Assembly: GCF_947488025.1 (NCBI RefSeq) | Contig: NZ_CANKYS010000001.1 | Location: forward strand, 248,001 to 312,000 | Reading direction: 5' to 3' | DNA: 64,000 bases | Source of the DNA: an uncultured Nocardioides sp. | GTDB taxonomy: Bacteria > Actinomycetota > Actinomycetes > Propionibacteriales > Nocardioidaceae | Part shown: positions 38,756-47,558 of the stretch, one piece after another | Position numbering within the stretch: position 1 is the stretch's first letter | Layout of the letters: every line of letters starts with the position of its first letter | Translations under genes and position numbers: made by a program | The notes under the pieces: generated by a model | Databases searched by the model: none | The model's input: only the letters and a program-made list of their open reading frames with translations | Told to the model about the DNA's origin: nothing

Positions 38756-39604
38756 TCAGGACCGGACGGACTTCTCGGCGATCTCCACGATGTTGGTCAG
38801 CAGCATCGCGCGCGTCATCGGTCCGACACCCTTCGGGTTGGGCGAGACCCAGCCCGCCACGTCCCACACGTCGGGGTGCACGTCGCCGGTGACCTTGCCG
38901 TCCACGCGCGAGACGCCCACGTCGAGCACCGCGGCGCCCGGCTTGACCATGTCGGCGGTGATGATGCCGGGCACGCCGGCGGCCGCGACGACGATGTCGG
39001 CGGTGCGGACGTGTGCGGCGAGGTCGCGCGTGCCGGTGTGGCACAGCGTGACGGTGGCGTTCTCCGACCGGCGCGTCAGCAGCAGCCCGAGCGGGCGCCC
39101 GACGGTGATCCCGCGGCCGACGACCACGACCTCCGCACCGGCGATCTCGACGCCGTGGCGGCGCAGCAGCTCGATGGCGCCGACCGGGGTGCAGGGCAGC
39201 GGGCCGGCCTCGCCCAGCACCAGCTTGCCGAGGTTGACGGGGTGGAGGCCGTCGACGTCCTTGTCGGGGTCGACCCGCGAGAGCAGGGCGAACTCGTCGA
39301 GCCCGGTGGGCTGCTGGACGATGAACCCGGTGCAGGCGTCGTCGGCGTTGAGCTCGTCGATGACCGCCTCGACCTCGGCCTGGGTGGCCGTGGCGGGCAG
39401 GTCACGGCGGATCGAGGTGATGCCGATCTCCGCGCAGTCCTTGTGCTTGGCGCCGACGTACCAGTGCGACCCGGGGTCGTCGCCGACCAGCACCGTCCCG
39501 AGGCCGGGCACGACGCCCCGCTCGCGCAGCGCGGCGACGCGCTCCGCCAGCTCGGCCTTGATGGTCCGCAGCGTCGCTGCGCCGTCCAGGGTCTGTGCGG
39601 TCAC
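38756..39604 (-). CDS. folD: Bifunctional methylenetetrahydrofolate dehydrogenase / cyclohydrolase
   Basis: A 282-residue cytosolic enzyme. The catalytic motif [14 protein letters not shown] carries the essential Lys, and [17 protein letters not shown] is the NADP-binding segment. It converts 5,10-methylene-THF to 10-formyl-THF, the one-carbon donor used by PurN and PurH encoded just upstream. I choose GTG at 39604 (VTAQTLDG) over the ATG three codons earlier because a TAGGAT -10 box ends 7 nt before the GTG, and because FolD proteins begin at this point. Confidence 0.94.
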   Translation of the reverse strand: MTAQTLDGAATLRTIKAELAERVAALRERGVVPGLGTVLVGDDPGSHWYVGAKHKDCAEIGITSIRRDLPATATQAEVEAVIDELNADDACTGFIVQQPTGLDEFALLSRVDPDKDVDGLHPVNLGKLVLGEAGPLPCTPVGAIELLRRHGVEIAGAEVVVVGRGITVGRPLGLLLTRRSENATVTLCHTGTRDLAAHVRTADIVVAAAGVPGIITADMVKPGAAVLDVGVSRVDGKVTGDVHPDVWDVAGWVSPNPKGVGPMTRAMLLTNIVEIAEKSVRS

Positions 39605-39611
39605 GCGGGAC

Positions 39612-39617
39612 ATCCTA
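39612..39617 (-). promoter_or_regulatory. -10 box (TAGGAT) for folD
   Basis: Read on the - strand, TAGGAT ends 7 nt before GTG 39604. The alternative ATG codon overlaps this box, which argues against it. Confidence 0.5.
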
Positions 39618-39671
39618 GGGAGGTGGGGTGGGATGGGCTGGGGTGGCTGGTCGCGACATCAGGGTCTCGAT

Positions 39672-39749
39672 ACACGCCGTCGCGACCTCACACGCCGTCG
39701 CGCTCGACCTTTTCACTCCGCGGAGTCGCTTCGCTCCTCCTAGTGAAAA
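39672..39749. repeat. Short direct repeats and hairpin at the 3' end of purH
   Basis: ACACGCCGTCGCG occurs twice (39672-39684 and 39690-39702). Beside it TTTTCACT (39710-39717) pairs with AGTGAAAA (39742-39749), enclosing a GGAG...CTCC inner stem. The purH stop codon sits inside this hairpin. It resembles the small dispersed palindromes that litter Nocardioides genomes and may also serve as the purH terminator. Confidence 0.5.
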
Positions 39750-41329
39750 AAGTGGCGCGCGCCGGTCAGGTACATCGTCACGCCGGCCGCCTCGCAGGCC
39801 GCGACGACCTCGGCGTCACGGACCGAGCCACCGGGCTGGACGATGGCCTTGACCCCGGCGTCGATGAGGATCTGCGGGCCGTCTGCGAAGGGGAAGAAGG
39901 CGTCGGAGGCGGCGACCGCCGACGACGCCCGCTCGCCCGCCCGCTCGACGGCGAGGCGGCACGAGTCGACGCGGTTGACCTGCCCCATCCCGACGCCCAC
40001 CGAGGCGCCGCCGGACGCGAGCAGGATCGCGTTGGACTTCACCGCCCGGCAGGCACGCCAGGCGAACGCGAGGTCGGCCAGCACCTCGTCGGAGGCGGCC
40101 TCCCCGGTGGCGAGGGTCCAGGTCGACGGGTCGTCGCCGCCGTCGTCCGACCGGGCGGAGAGCACGTCGCGGTCCTGCAGCAGCAGGCCGCCGGAGATGG
40201 CCCGCATCTCGCCGCCGCCGCGGGTGAGCGGCGGGCACTCGAGGATGCGGATGTTCTTCTTGGCCTGCAGCACCTCGACGGCGCCGTCCTCGTAGCCCGG
40301 CGCCACCACGACCTCGGTGAAGATCTCCGCGACCTGCTCGGCCATCGCGACGGAGACCGGCACGTTGGTGGCGATCACCCCGCCGAAGGCGCTGACCGGG
40401 TCGCACTCGTGGGCCTTGCGGTGAGCAGTGGCGACGTCGCCGGCGACGGCGATGCCGCACGGGTTGGCGTGCTTGATGATCGCCACGGCCGGCTCGTCGA
40501 AGTCGTACGCCGCCCGCCGGGCCGCGTCGGCGTCGACGTAGTTGTTGTAGGACATCTCCTTGCCGTGGTGCTGCGTGGCCTGCGCCAGGCCGGGGCCGCC
40601 GGGCAGGAAGCCGTTGCTGTAGAGCGCGGCGGACTGGTGCGGGTTCTCGCCGTAGCGCAGCACCGCCTCCTTGTTCCACGTCGCGCCCATCCAGGCCGGG
40701 AAGCCGGAGCCCTCGCTCGTGTCCGTGAGCACGTTGCCCATCCACGACGCCACGTGGACGTCGTAGGTCGCGGTGTGCACGAACGCCTCGGCGGCGAGGC
40801 GCTGGCGCTCGGCCAGCGTGAACCCCCCGGTAGCAACGGCGGCCAGCACGGCGTCGTACGTCGCGGGCGAGGTGACGATGGCGACGCTGGGGTGGTTCTT
40901 GGCCGCGGCGCGCACCATCGACGGACCGCCGATGTCGATCTGCTCGACGCACTCGTCGGGGCCGGCGCCCGACGCGACGGTCTGGGTGAAGGGGTAGAGG
41001 TTGCTCACGACGAGGTCGAACGGCTCCACCCCCAGCTCCTCGAGCTGCGCGACGTGGGAGTCGAGGCGGCGGTCGGCGAGGATCCCGGCGTGCACGCGCG
41101 GGTGCAGGGTCTTGACCCGGCCGTCGAGGCACTCGGGGAAGCCGGTGAGGTCCTCCACCTTGGTGACGGGCAGGCCGAGCGACTGGATCAGCGCGGCCGA
41201 GCCGCCGGTGGAGACGAGCTCGACACCGGCCTCGTGGAGGCCGCGGACCAGGTCGTCGAGACCGGCCTTGTCGTAGACGGACACCAGGGCACGGCGGATC
41301 GGGACACGAAGGTCGGCAGAGGGGGACAC
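39740..41329 (-). CDS. purH: Bifunctional AICAR transformylase / IMP cyclohydrolase
   Basis: A 529-residue enzyme for the last two steps of IMP synthesis. The N-terminal cyclohydrolase domain starts [20 protein letters not shown] and has [13 protein letters not shown]. The C-terminal transformylase has [28 protein letters not shown] and [11 protein letters not shown], and ends with the conserved RHFFH. GTG at 41329 is chosen because GAGGAG lies 6-11 nt upstream and the protein then starts as the family does; the longer frame would run through a riboswitch. Preceded by a ZTP riboswitch. Confidence 0.95.
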   Translation of the reverse strand: MSPSADLRVPIRRALVSVYDKAGLDDLVRGLHEAGVELVSTGGSAALIQSLGLPVTKVEDLTGFPECLDGRVKTLHPRVHAGILADRRLDSHVAQLEELGVEPFDLVVSNLYPFTQTVASGAGPDECVEQIDIGGPSMVRAAAKNHPSVAIVTSPATYDAVLAAVATGGFTLAERQRLAAEAFVHTATYDVHVASWMGNVLTDTSEGSGFPAWMGATWNKEAVLRYGENPHQSAALYSNGFLPGGPGLAQATQHHGKEMSYNNYVDADAARRAAYDFDEPAVAIIKHANPCGIAVAGDVATAHRKAHECDPVSAFGGVIATNVPVSVAMAEQVAEIFTEVVVAPGYEDGAVEVLQAKKNIRILECPPLTRGGGEMRAISGGLLLQDRDVLSARSDDGGDDPSTWTLATGEAASDEVLADLAFAWRACRAVKSNAILLASGGASVGVGMGQVNRVDSCRLAVERAGERASSAVAASDAFFPFADGPQILIDAGVKAIVQPGGSVRDAEVVAACEAAGVTMYLTGARHFFH

Positions 41330-41367
41330 GGGACTCCTCGGACTCGGGCGAGATCGGTAACGAGATC

Positions 41368-41445
41368 GGGGGCACCCAGGCGTTCGATGGTCCCCGGCGT
41401 CACTCCCTGGTGGTGACCCACCTGCGCCAGTCGTGTGGCTGCAGA
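41368..41445 (-). promoter_or_regulatory. ZTP riboswitch (pfl motif) upstream of purH
   Basis: On the - strand the leader contains GACTGGCGCA, then hairpin GGTGGGTCACCACC, then AGGGAGTG, a variable stretch of about 18 nt, and CGCCTGGGTGCC. These are the conserved blocks of the ZTP-sensing pfl RNA in the right order. The flanking CAC/GTG bases close P1. It ends about 40 nt before the purH GTG. The RNA class binds the purine intermediate ZTP/AICAR when 10-formyl-THF is low and turns on purH-type genes. The region 41446-41605 holds the leader start and no supported gene. Confidence 0.85.
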
Positions 41446-41605
41446 CTAAGGCATGACCCTCGGTCCCGGACCTACTGCGCGTCCCCACGAGCGCACGACG
41501 GCTTCGTTGTCGTCAGTCGCCATGACTCCGTCATGTCTCCCTCCTCCGCCTTGCCCTCGCACGCCCGTGACGTCGCTCGCTACGGCCCGTGCCCGAGGGG
41601 CATGC

Positions 41606-42223
41606 CTACCGAGCCGCGTCGCCGATGCGAACCCGGCGGCCATCGACCGCGATGCCCTCGCGGGCGATCCGGCCGACGGTGTCCACGAGCATCGCCCGCT
41701 CGGCGGTCTTGATGCGCTCGTGCAGCGACGCGACGTCGTCGTCGTCCTCCACCGCGACCGGCACCTGGGCGATGATCGGGCCGGTGTCGACGCCCGCGTC
41801 GACCACGAAGAGCGTCGCGCCGGTCACCTTGACGCCGTGCTCGAGGGCATCGCGCGGCCCGTGCATGCCGGGGAACGCCGGGCACAGGGCCGGGTGGGTG
41901 TTGAGGGTGAGGAACCGGTCGAGGAACTCGGTGGAGAGCAGCTTCATGAAGCCGGCCGAGACGACCAGGTCGGGCTCGAAGCGCTCGACCACGGTGGTGA
42001 GCGAGGCGTCCCAGCCCTCGCGGGTCTCGAAGTCCGACACCTTGCGCACGAAGGTCGGGACCCCCGCGCGCTCAGCGCGGGCGAGGCCCTCGATGTCCTC
42101 GCGGTCGGCGCCGACGGCGACGACCCGGGCGCCGTACGCCGGATCGGCGCAGGCGTCGAGCAATGCCTGCAGGTTGGTGCCGGATCCCGAGACGAGGACG
42201 ACGAGGCGGGTGGGCTGGTGCAC
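41606..42223 (-). CDS. purN: Phosphoribosylglycinamide formyltransferase
   Basis: A 205-residue GAR transformylase. It starts VHQPTRLVVLVSGSGTNLQA. The active site carries NTHPALCPAFPG with catalytic His and ALEHGVKVTGATLFVVDAGV followed by DTGPII with catalytic Asp. It uses 10-formyl-THF to formylate GAR. The GTG at 42223 lies 7 nt after a TAGACT -10 box. It precedes purH on the same strand, but a 276-nt leader with a riboswitch separates them, so purH may have its own promoter. Confidence 0.94.
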   Translation of the reverse strand: MHQPTRLVVLVSGSGTNLQALLDACADPAYGARVVAVGADREDIEGLARAERAGVPTFVRKVSDFETREGWDASLTTVVERFEPDLVVSAGFMKLLSTEFLDRFLTLNTHPALCPAFPGMHGPRDALEHGVKVTGATLFVVDAGVDTGPIIAQVPVAVEDDDDVASLHERIKTAERAMLVDTVGRIAREGIAVDGRRVRIGDAAR

Positions 42224-42230
42224 GCCCGGA

Positions 42231-42236
42231 AGTCTA
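42231..42236 (-). promoter_or_regulatory. -10 box (TAGACT) for purN
   Basis: On the - strand TAGACT ends 7 nt before the purN GTG, implying a leaderless mRNA. The rest of the 42224-42466 gap to the DUF6350 gene shows no supported feature. Confidence 0.5.
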
Positions 42237-42466
42237 GGGCTGCGGCTACGCGCGCCTCCGCCGCGCCGGGCGCGCCGGGACCGCTGAGCAGCCCGACCTG
42301 CGCGAGCGGGCACCCCTCGACCGCCTGGCGGCACGGTCCGATCGACTGCACCTCCGCGGTGCCTCGCTCCACCTCGACACCCGGCGCGCTGATCTCCAGG
42401 TCGCCGTCGTGCCGCGGCGTCGGCCCGAGCGAGGGGCGGTCGCCGTGGCTGTGTCCAGCCCCAGGG

Positions 42467-43807
42467 TCAGTCCTCGGTCGGTGAGTCGGTGAGCGAGTCG
42501 GTGCCCGGTGCAGCGTCCGGTTCGGTGTCGGGCACCGCACTGTCGGACGGGACGGTGGCGGACGAGGCGGTCCGGGCGGCACGCCAGGCGAACCATGCCA
42601 GCACCGAGGCGCCGAGGAGCGCGCCGACGCCGCACGCGGTGACGGCGTGGACCAGCACGTCACGGGTGAAGGGCCCCACGAAGCGCATCCGACCGGGTCC
42701 GGCGGCGCCGCCGGACAGCGAGGCGAGCACCGCGAACCCGACCCCGGCCGCCAGCCCGCCACCGCACCCGGCGAGGGCGATGCGGTCCCAGGTCAGGAGG
42801 CGGCCGCGCAGCGCGCGGTGGGCGGAGAAGGCGGCGACCAGCGGCGGGAGTGCCATCAGCGCGCCCACCCAGCCAGGAGGGGTGCCGACCGCCGGGAGCG
42901 CGGCGAGCAGGGGGACGACGGGGAGCGGTCCGAGGACGACCGCCCCGGGTGAGACGAGGGTGGCGCCGCCCACCGCGAAGCCCGGGCCCAGCAGCCACGA
43001 GCCGGCGAACAGGGCGGCATTGGGTGCGAAGGCAGCGTTGACGAGGGCGTAGAGGCCGGCCTCCGACGGGCTGGGGTGCAGCCGCGCGGTCATGGTCGCG
43101 GCCTCACCGAAGGAGACGACGAAGGAGACGAGGAAGACGATCGCGGAGACGGCCAGCAGGCGCGCGAGCACCGCGCCCGCGACCGCGGCGCCTGCCCGCA
43201 CCGACGCGGGGAGGAAGGCCGCCCAGATCGCGGCGCGCCCCGACCCGATCGCGATGGCGGGGGCGGCGACGAACGCCGTCAGCAGCAGCGTCCAGCCGAG
43301 CACCCGCGGAAGGGACGGGTCGGCCGTGGTGCCGGCGGCGAGGGTCGCGACCACCACGGCCACGACGGCGTAGGCCGCGAAGAAGAGGGCGATGGCGGTC
43401 GGGACGGTGAAGTCGCGCTCGCCGTCCGAGATCCGGTCGGCGTCGGGGCCGTGGCCGGACACCGAGTCGCCGACGCGGTGGCCGAGCCGCCACATCGACC
43501 ACGCCGCGATCGCCGTGATGCCGAGCGGGACGATCGTGATGCGTGCGCCCATGACGGTGACACCGGACCCGTGGCCGGCCAGCCAGGCAAGGGCGCCCAC
43601 GCGCATGCCGTCGCGGGGTGCGCCGTGCACCCCGGCGTCGGTGGCGAACCAGCCGATGACGCCGATCGCGAGCAGCACCACGAGCGGCCCCAGCGCGGCG
43701 AGCGCCCCACCGAGGGTGGCGATCAGCACCAGCGGCCGCGGTCGGGCAGCGTCGGTCCGCCCACTCTCGTGTCGGGACCGGTCTGGTCGGGTGAGGAGCG
43801 ACGTCAT
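42467..43807 (-). CDS. DUF6350 family polytopic membrane protein (PerM-like neighbourhood)
   Basis: A 446-residue membrane protein with about ten hydrophobic helices and a Ser/Asp/Thr/Pro-rich cytoplasmic tail (last 45 residues). Position immediately upstream of purN and purH is the same as mycobacterial Rv0955/PerM, a DUF6350 protein implicated in cell division and persistence. By synteny this is the probable counterpart, though sequence identity cannot be measured here. Segments such as VGALAWLAGHGSGVTVMGAR are characteristic. Start chosen at MTSLLTRPDRS; upstream in-frame codons are unlike a membrane protein. Confidence 0.8.
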   Translation of the reverse strand: MTSLLTRPDRSRHESGRTDAARPRPLVLIATLGGALAALGPLVVLLAIGVIGWFATDAGVHGAPRDGMRVGALAWLAGHGSGVTVMGARITIVPLGITAIAAWSMWRLGHRVGDSVSGHGPDADRISDGERDFTVPTAIALFFAAYAVVAVVVATLAAGTTADPSLPRVLGWTLLLTAFVAAPAIAIGSGRAAIWAAFLPASVRAGAAVAGAVLARLLAVSAIVFLVSFVVSFGEAATMTARLHPSPSEAGLYALVNAAFAPNAALFAGSWLLGPGFAVGGATLVSPGAVVLGPLPVVPLLAALPAVGTPPGWVGALMALPPLVAAFSAHRALRGRLLTWDRIALAGCGGGLAAGVGFAVLASLSGGAAGPGRMRFVGPFTRDVLVHAVTACGVGALLGASVLAWFAWRAARTASSATVPSDSAVPDTEPDAAPGTDSLTDSPTED

Positions 43808-43938
43808 GGCTGCCCCATCATCACCCGCTCCCACCGGCAGATCGCGCTGCCACGCCGCCCGCTCCGGACCACGGGCCGGGGAAGGATCGGGGAGGGAGCG
43901 GACGGGGGGAAGGATGTGCGCGGCTCCCGCCACTCCCG

Positions 43939-43944
43939 TACCGT
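43939..43944 (+). promoter_or_regulatory. -10 box (TACCGT) for the sigma-like sensor gene
   Basis: TACCGT ends 9 nt before the ATG at 43954; the short intervening stretch contains GGAG, so initiation may be leaderless or by a minimal leader. Confidence 0.45.
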
Positions 43945-43953
43945 GGAGCGGTC

Positions 43954-45852
43954 ATGAGGAGCCCCGAGACCTTCGACGCCTACTACGTCGAGACCCGCAC
44001 CCGCCTCCTGCACGAGGCGTACGCCCTCACCGGCGACGCGCCGGCCTCCCGCGCCGCCGTGCGAGACGCCTTCGTGGTCGCGTGGCACCGCTGGCGCAAG
44101 GTCGAGCAGCTCGAGGACCGCGACGGCTACGTACGTCCCCTCGCCCACGGCCGCGCCCGGCGGCGGCACACCGCCCGGATCTGGCACCGTGACAAGTCTC
44201 TCGACCCCGAGGTGCGCAGCACGCTCGATGCGCTGTCCAAGCTCACCACCCGTCAGCGCGAGCTGCTCGTGCTCAACGGCATCTCGGCGCTCTCCCTGGG
44301 CGAGGTGGCCCGCACGGTCGGGCTGCCGCGGGCCGACGCCGAGCGGGAGCTGCAGACGGCCAGCGCGCAGTTCTCGCTGCACCGCGACGCCCCGACGACC
44401 GACATCCCGCGGTTGCTCCACGCCCTCGCCGGGCCCCTCGAGGACATCCGCTGGCCGCGCGCCACCGTCATCCGCCGGGCCGGGGCGGCGCGACGTCGTA
44501 CGCACACGGTCATCGGCGCCGGCCTCGCCACCGTTGCGCTCCTCGCCTCCGGCTCGCTCGTCGCCACCGGCGCGGGTGCCGAGCCCACCAGCCTGACCGA
44601 GGAGAAGGCCACCCCGAGTGTCACCGTGCGCCAGCCGGTCGTCGACGACGCAGCGGAGGAGATGGTCAGCGCCGACTCGCTGCTCGCCCCGGCCCAGCTC
44701 GCCCGGTTCGGCGCAGGCCTCGACTGGACCGAGACCGCCACCACCGACAACCTCGACGGCGACGGACTCCTGGCGACGTGCCAGCGCGAGCGGTTCGCCG
44801 ACCCCGACGGCGTGACGGCGCTCGCCCGCACGTGGGAGGGCACCGAGACACGCGTCGTGAAGAAGAAGGTGGGCCAGGGCAACCGACAGCGCACCCGCGG
44901 GCGCAAGGTCACCGATGTGAGGTCGACGGCCGTCGAGATGGTCGAGGTGTCCCGCGACGCCCGCCACGCGGCGCAGGGCTTCGAGACGGCGTCGTTGTGG
45001 TTCGCCGGTTGCATCGATCCCCGCACCCAGCTGATGGACACCCGCGCCGTCAAGCGCGTCGGCGACGAGGCGCGCACCTTCCGGCTCCGCTCGTGGGGCA
45101 AGGAGCCGACCACCCTGACCGTCGGCATGGCCCGCACCGGCAGCCTCGTGGTCACCCAGGTGGTGCGCAGCCAGGGCCGGCCCGTGTCGGACAAGGCGGT
45201 GCTCACCGGGCTGTCCGCCGCCGTCAACGGCGTCTGCGGTGCCGAGGGCGCCGGCACGTGCGCCGGGCGCGCGAAGTCCCGTGCCACTCCCCCGCTCTCG
45301 ATCGGTACGCCGCCGGGGTTGCTGTCGGTCGTCGACCTGCCGCCCGTCGCCGCCGTGCGCGGCCCGTGGGTCGGCACCGAGCCCGAGAAGGCGCGCAACA
45401 ACTACGCCGCCACCCGCTGCGACCGCACGACGTTCGAGGGCAAGGGCATCAGCAAGGCCCTGACCCGCACCTTCCTCTTCCCCGAGACGCCCAACGCCTC
45501 CCAGCTCGGCCTCACCCAGACCGTGGGTGCGATGCAGCCGGGCCGGGCCGCCACCTTCGTCGACCAGGTCCGCGACCGCATCCGCCAGTGCGGGCGCGCC
45601 AACCTCGGCACGAACGTCACCGAGCTGGCCTCGAGCTCCACCAGGTCCGCCGACCTGAGCGTGTGGGCCCTCACCTTCGAGATCAACGACAGCCAGTCGT
45701 TCCCGTTCCTCATGGCCGTCGTGCGCGACGGTGGCGCCGTCTCCCAGCTCGGCTTCGCCCCCGACCGCAACATGACGATGTCGCGCGCCGACTTCGTCGC
45801 CCTCGCGCGGCGGGTGGCGCAGCGGCTCGAACCGCTCGACCCCTCACGCTGA
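43954..45852 (+). CDS. Sigma-70 (ECF/SigE-like) domain fused to a membrane segment and extracytoplasmic domain
   Basis: A 632-residue three-part protein. Residues 1-140 look like an ECF/SigE sigma factor: region 2-like AYYVETRTRLLHEAYALTGD and region 4-like LTTRQRELLVLNGISALSLG with EVARTVGLPRADAEREL. Residues about 188-212 form one membrane helix (VIGAGLATVALLASGSLVAT). Residues 215-632 are an exported domain with paired cysteines (for example LATCQRERF, FAGCIDP, VCGAEGAGTC, RQCGR). That part resembles actinobacterial sensor domains of the PknH type only loosely. Region 2 is degenerate, so it may not bind core polymerase. Probably a membrane-tethered regulator; no anti-sigma gene is adjacent. 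Confidence 0.75.
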   Translation: MRSPETFDAYYVETRTRLLHEAYALTGDAPASRAAVRDAFVVAWHRWRKVEQLEDRDGYVRPLAHGRARRRHTARIWHRDKSLDPEVRSTLDALSKLTTRQRELLVLNGISALSLGEVARTVGLPRADAERELQTASAQFSLHRDAPTTDIPRLLHALAGPLEDIRWPRATVIRRAGAARRRTHTVIGAGLATVALLASGSLVATGAGAEPTSLTEEKATPSVTVRQPVVDDAAEEMVSADSLLAPAQLARFGAGLDWTETATTDNLDGDGLLATCQRERFADPDGVTALARTWEGTETRVVKKKVGQGNRQRTRGRKVTDVRSTAVEMVEVSRDARHAAQGFETASLWFAGCIDPRTQLMDTRAVKRVGDEARTFRLRSWGKEPTTLTVGMARTGSLVVTQVVRSQGRPVSDKAVLTGLSAAVNGVCGAEGAGTCAGRAKSRATPPLSIGTPPGLLSVVDLPPVAAVRGPWVGTEPEKARNNYAATRCDRTTFEGKGISKALTRTFLFPETPNASQLGLTQTVGAMQPGRAATFVDQVRDRIRQCGRANLGTNVTELASSSTRSADLSVWALTFEINDSQSFPFLMAVVRDGGAVSQLGFAPDRNMTMSRADFVALARRVAQRLEPLDPSR

Positions 45853-45912
45853 TCGACCCTTCTCCCCCGTCCTCCCGGCAACCTTTTCGCCCGTCGGGGT
45901 GTCTCACACGGC

Positions 45913-47313
45913 ATGAGGCAGCGCGCGCGGCTCGTCACGGCCGCGCTCGGGTGCGCCCTCGTGCTCGCCGGGTGCGGGGACCGGTCCTCGGACGGAACGG
46001 TGTCGGGCGACTGGCTGGGCGACTCCGTGACGACCGCGAGCGACGGGTCGAGCCCCGGCACGACGATCCCCGACGACTTCCCGCTGTCCTCGGGCATGGG
46101 CGGAGCCGCGGACACCGTCCGCACCTCCCGCACCGGCACCGGCCTGCGTGACCTCGAGCTGTGCGGCACTTCCCCGCTGCGCGGACTGGGCACCCGCGAC
46201 CGCATGGTCGCCGACAACAGCGGCGGTGAGTCCGCCGACACCCGCGAGCTGCTGGTCCTGGGCGCCCCGGAGGACGCCGTACGTCTCGCGGACCGGCTGG
46301 CCGGCCTCGCGTCGGACTGTGCGGAGCCCGACCGTGGTCGCGACATGGACACGTTCACCGAGGTGCTCGCCTCGCCCTTCGGTCCCGGTCCGGCCACCAC
46401 CCTCCTGCAGACCTACAGCGTCGACGGCGCACCGGGCGCCGGTGCGACCGTCGTCCACGTCGTACCCGTCGGCGCGGCGCTGCTCGTCAGCTCCACCTAC
46501 GGCCAGTGGACGCGCGGCAGCGCCCGGGAGGCGGTCGACGCGACCGTGGCACCGCTGCGCAGGACCGTCGCGGCCCTGACGATGTTCGGTGAGGTGCCGG
46601 CACCCACGCCGTCGCCCTCCGAGTCGCCCTCCGAGTCCCCGTCCGAGTCCCCGTCCGAGTCGCCCTCGCCGGCACCCACCTCGCCGTCGCCGTCCACACC
46701 TGCTCCGTCGTCCCCTCCGTCGACCGAGCCGCCCGAGCCCACCGAGCCGCCGGAGCCCACCGAACCCCCGGAGCCGCCGGCGCCGGCCGAGATCCCGGTG
46801 GACTTCCCCCTCGACGTCGGCCTGCCCGAGGACGGCGGTGACTACGACGTCACGCCGCCCGCCGGCGACGTGGCGATGGACCCGGTCGAGATGTGCGGGC
46901 GCGCGGTGTGGCCCGTCCCGGGAGCGGACGACACCCGCCACCTCTACTCCTCCGTCGTCGGCCCGGAGTACTACGACGGCCGCGAGCTCGTCGTGCACAC
47001 CGACGCGAAGGCCGCGACCGACGCGATGGCGGAGGTCCGCCGGGCGGCGCAGGAGTGCCGGCGCACGGGCAACCAGGTGTGGACCGTCCTCGAGCGCGAC
47101 ACCGGCCACGACACGGTGACGATGGGCCTGACGTACGACGACGGGCTGGGCAGCTCGGTCTACCAGGTGACCCGGGTCGGTGCGGCGCGACTGATGGTCC
47201 AGACATACGGTGAGGGCACGCTCGCGTCGCTGGACCGGCAGGCCGACGAGGTCACGGGGACCACCAACCAGATCGTCCAAGCGATGTGCGTGTTCACGAG
47301 AACGGGGTGCTAG
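45913..47313 (+). CDS. Two-domain lipoprotein with Ser-Glu-Pro linker
   Basis: A 466-residue exported lipoprotein. The signal peptide ends in LVLAGCGD, giving lipid-modified Cys21. Two related domains follow: residues about 55-225 (IPDDFPLSSGM ... ELCG ... RELLVLGAPEDAVRLADRLA) and 295-466 (IPVDFPLDVGL ... EMCGRAVW ... RELVVHTDAKAATDAMAEVR). Each starts with IPxDFPL and carries matching cysteines, so the protein is an internal duplication. Between them lies a PSESPSESPS repeat and PPEPTEPPEPTEPP linker, suited to spanning the cell wall. It is 60 nt downstream of the sigma-like sensor on the same strand and probably works with it. Function unknown. Confidence 0.78.
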   Translation: MRQRARLVTAALGCALVLAGCGDRSSDGTVSGDWLGDSVTTASDGSSPGTTIPDDFPLSSGMGGAADTVRTSRTGTGLRDLELCGTSPLRGLGTRDRMVADNSGGESADTRELLVLGAPEDAVRLADRLAGLASDCAEPDRGRDMDTFTEVLASPFGPGPATTLLQTYSVDGAPGAGATVVHVVPVGAALLVSSTYGQWTRGSAREAVDATVAPLRRTVAALTMFGEVPAPTPSPSESPSESPSESPSESPSPAPTSPSPSTPAPSSPPSTEPPEPTEPPEPTEPPEPPAPAEIPVDFPLDVGLPEDGGDYDVTPPAGDVAMDPVEMCGRAVWPVPGADDTRHLYSSVVGPEYYDGRELVVHTDAKAATDAMAEVRRAAQECRRTGNQVWTVLERDTGHDTVTMGLTYDDGLGSSVYQVTRVGAARLMVQTYGEGTLASLDRQADEVTGTTNQIVQAMCVFTRTGC

Positions 47314-47317
47314 AACC

Positions 47318-47542
47318 ATGTCCATTCCCTCGACACTGGCCAGTGCGGCCTGCCCGACCCTGCCGTCGCCGCGGCGGCTCTCCGCCGTCGCGCCCGTACG
47401 CCTCCTCGGCGCGCACGTGGTGTGGCGGCTGCTGTGGGAGGCGCACCCGCCCACGCGCCACGACCGGCACGCGAGATCCACGACGGCCCCGCAGGTGGAC
47501 CTGCGAGGCCGTCTGGAAGAGGCTGCTGACCAGGAGTCCTGA
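47318..47542 (+). CDS. Possible small protein, 74 residues (doubtful)
   Basis: An ATG 4 nt after the lipoprotein stop opens a 74-codon frame starting MSIPSTLASAACPTLPSPRR. It has no ribosome binding site, no clear domain, and its last 20 codons run through the hairpin at 47482-47513 that most likely terminates sucCD. It is either a coupled small protein or a chance frame in an untranslated 3' region. Confidence 0.3.
   Translation: MSIPSTLASAACPTLPSPRRLSAVAPVRLLGAHVVWRLLWEAHPPTRHDRHARSTTAPQVDLRGRLEEAADQES
47482..47513 (-). terminator. Strong hairpin, terminator of sucCD
   Basis: GACGGCCCCGCAGGT and ACCTGCGAGGCCGTC form a stem with one bulge around a GG loop. It begins 46 nt past the sucD stop. 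It could also stop transcription coming from the lipoprotein gene. Confidence 0.65.
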
Positions 47543-47558
47543 CCAGCGACCCGGTTGA

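Noticed and set aside
41330..41488. N-terminal extension of PurH
   Set aside because: The frame is open but crosses the ZTP riboswitch; the purH GTG at 41329 has a ribosome binding site and begins at the family's usual point.
41446..41590. Short - strand frames (about 20-25 codons) in the purH leader
   Set aside because: One has a good ribosome binding site, but the frames are too short, unrecognised, and lie in the untranslated leader of a riboswitch; no support beyond chance.
42224..42466. Gene in the gap between DUF6350 and purN
   Set aside because: Open frames exist on the - strand but lack a start with a ribosome binding site and any recognisable domain.
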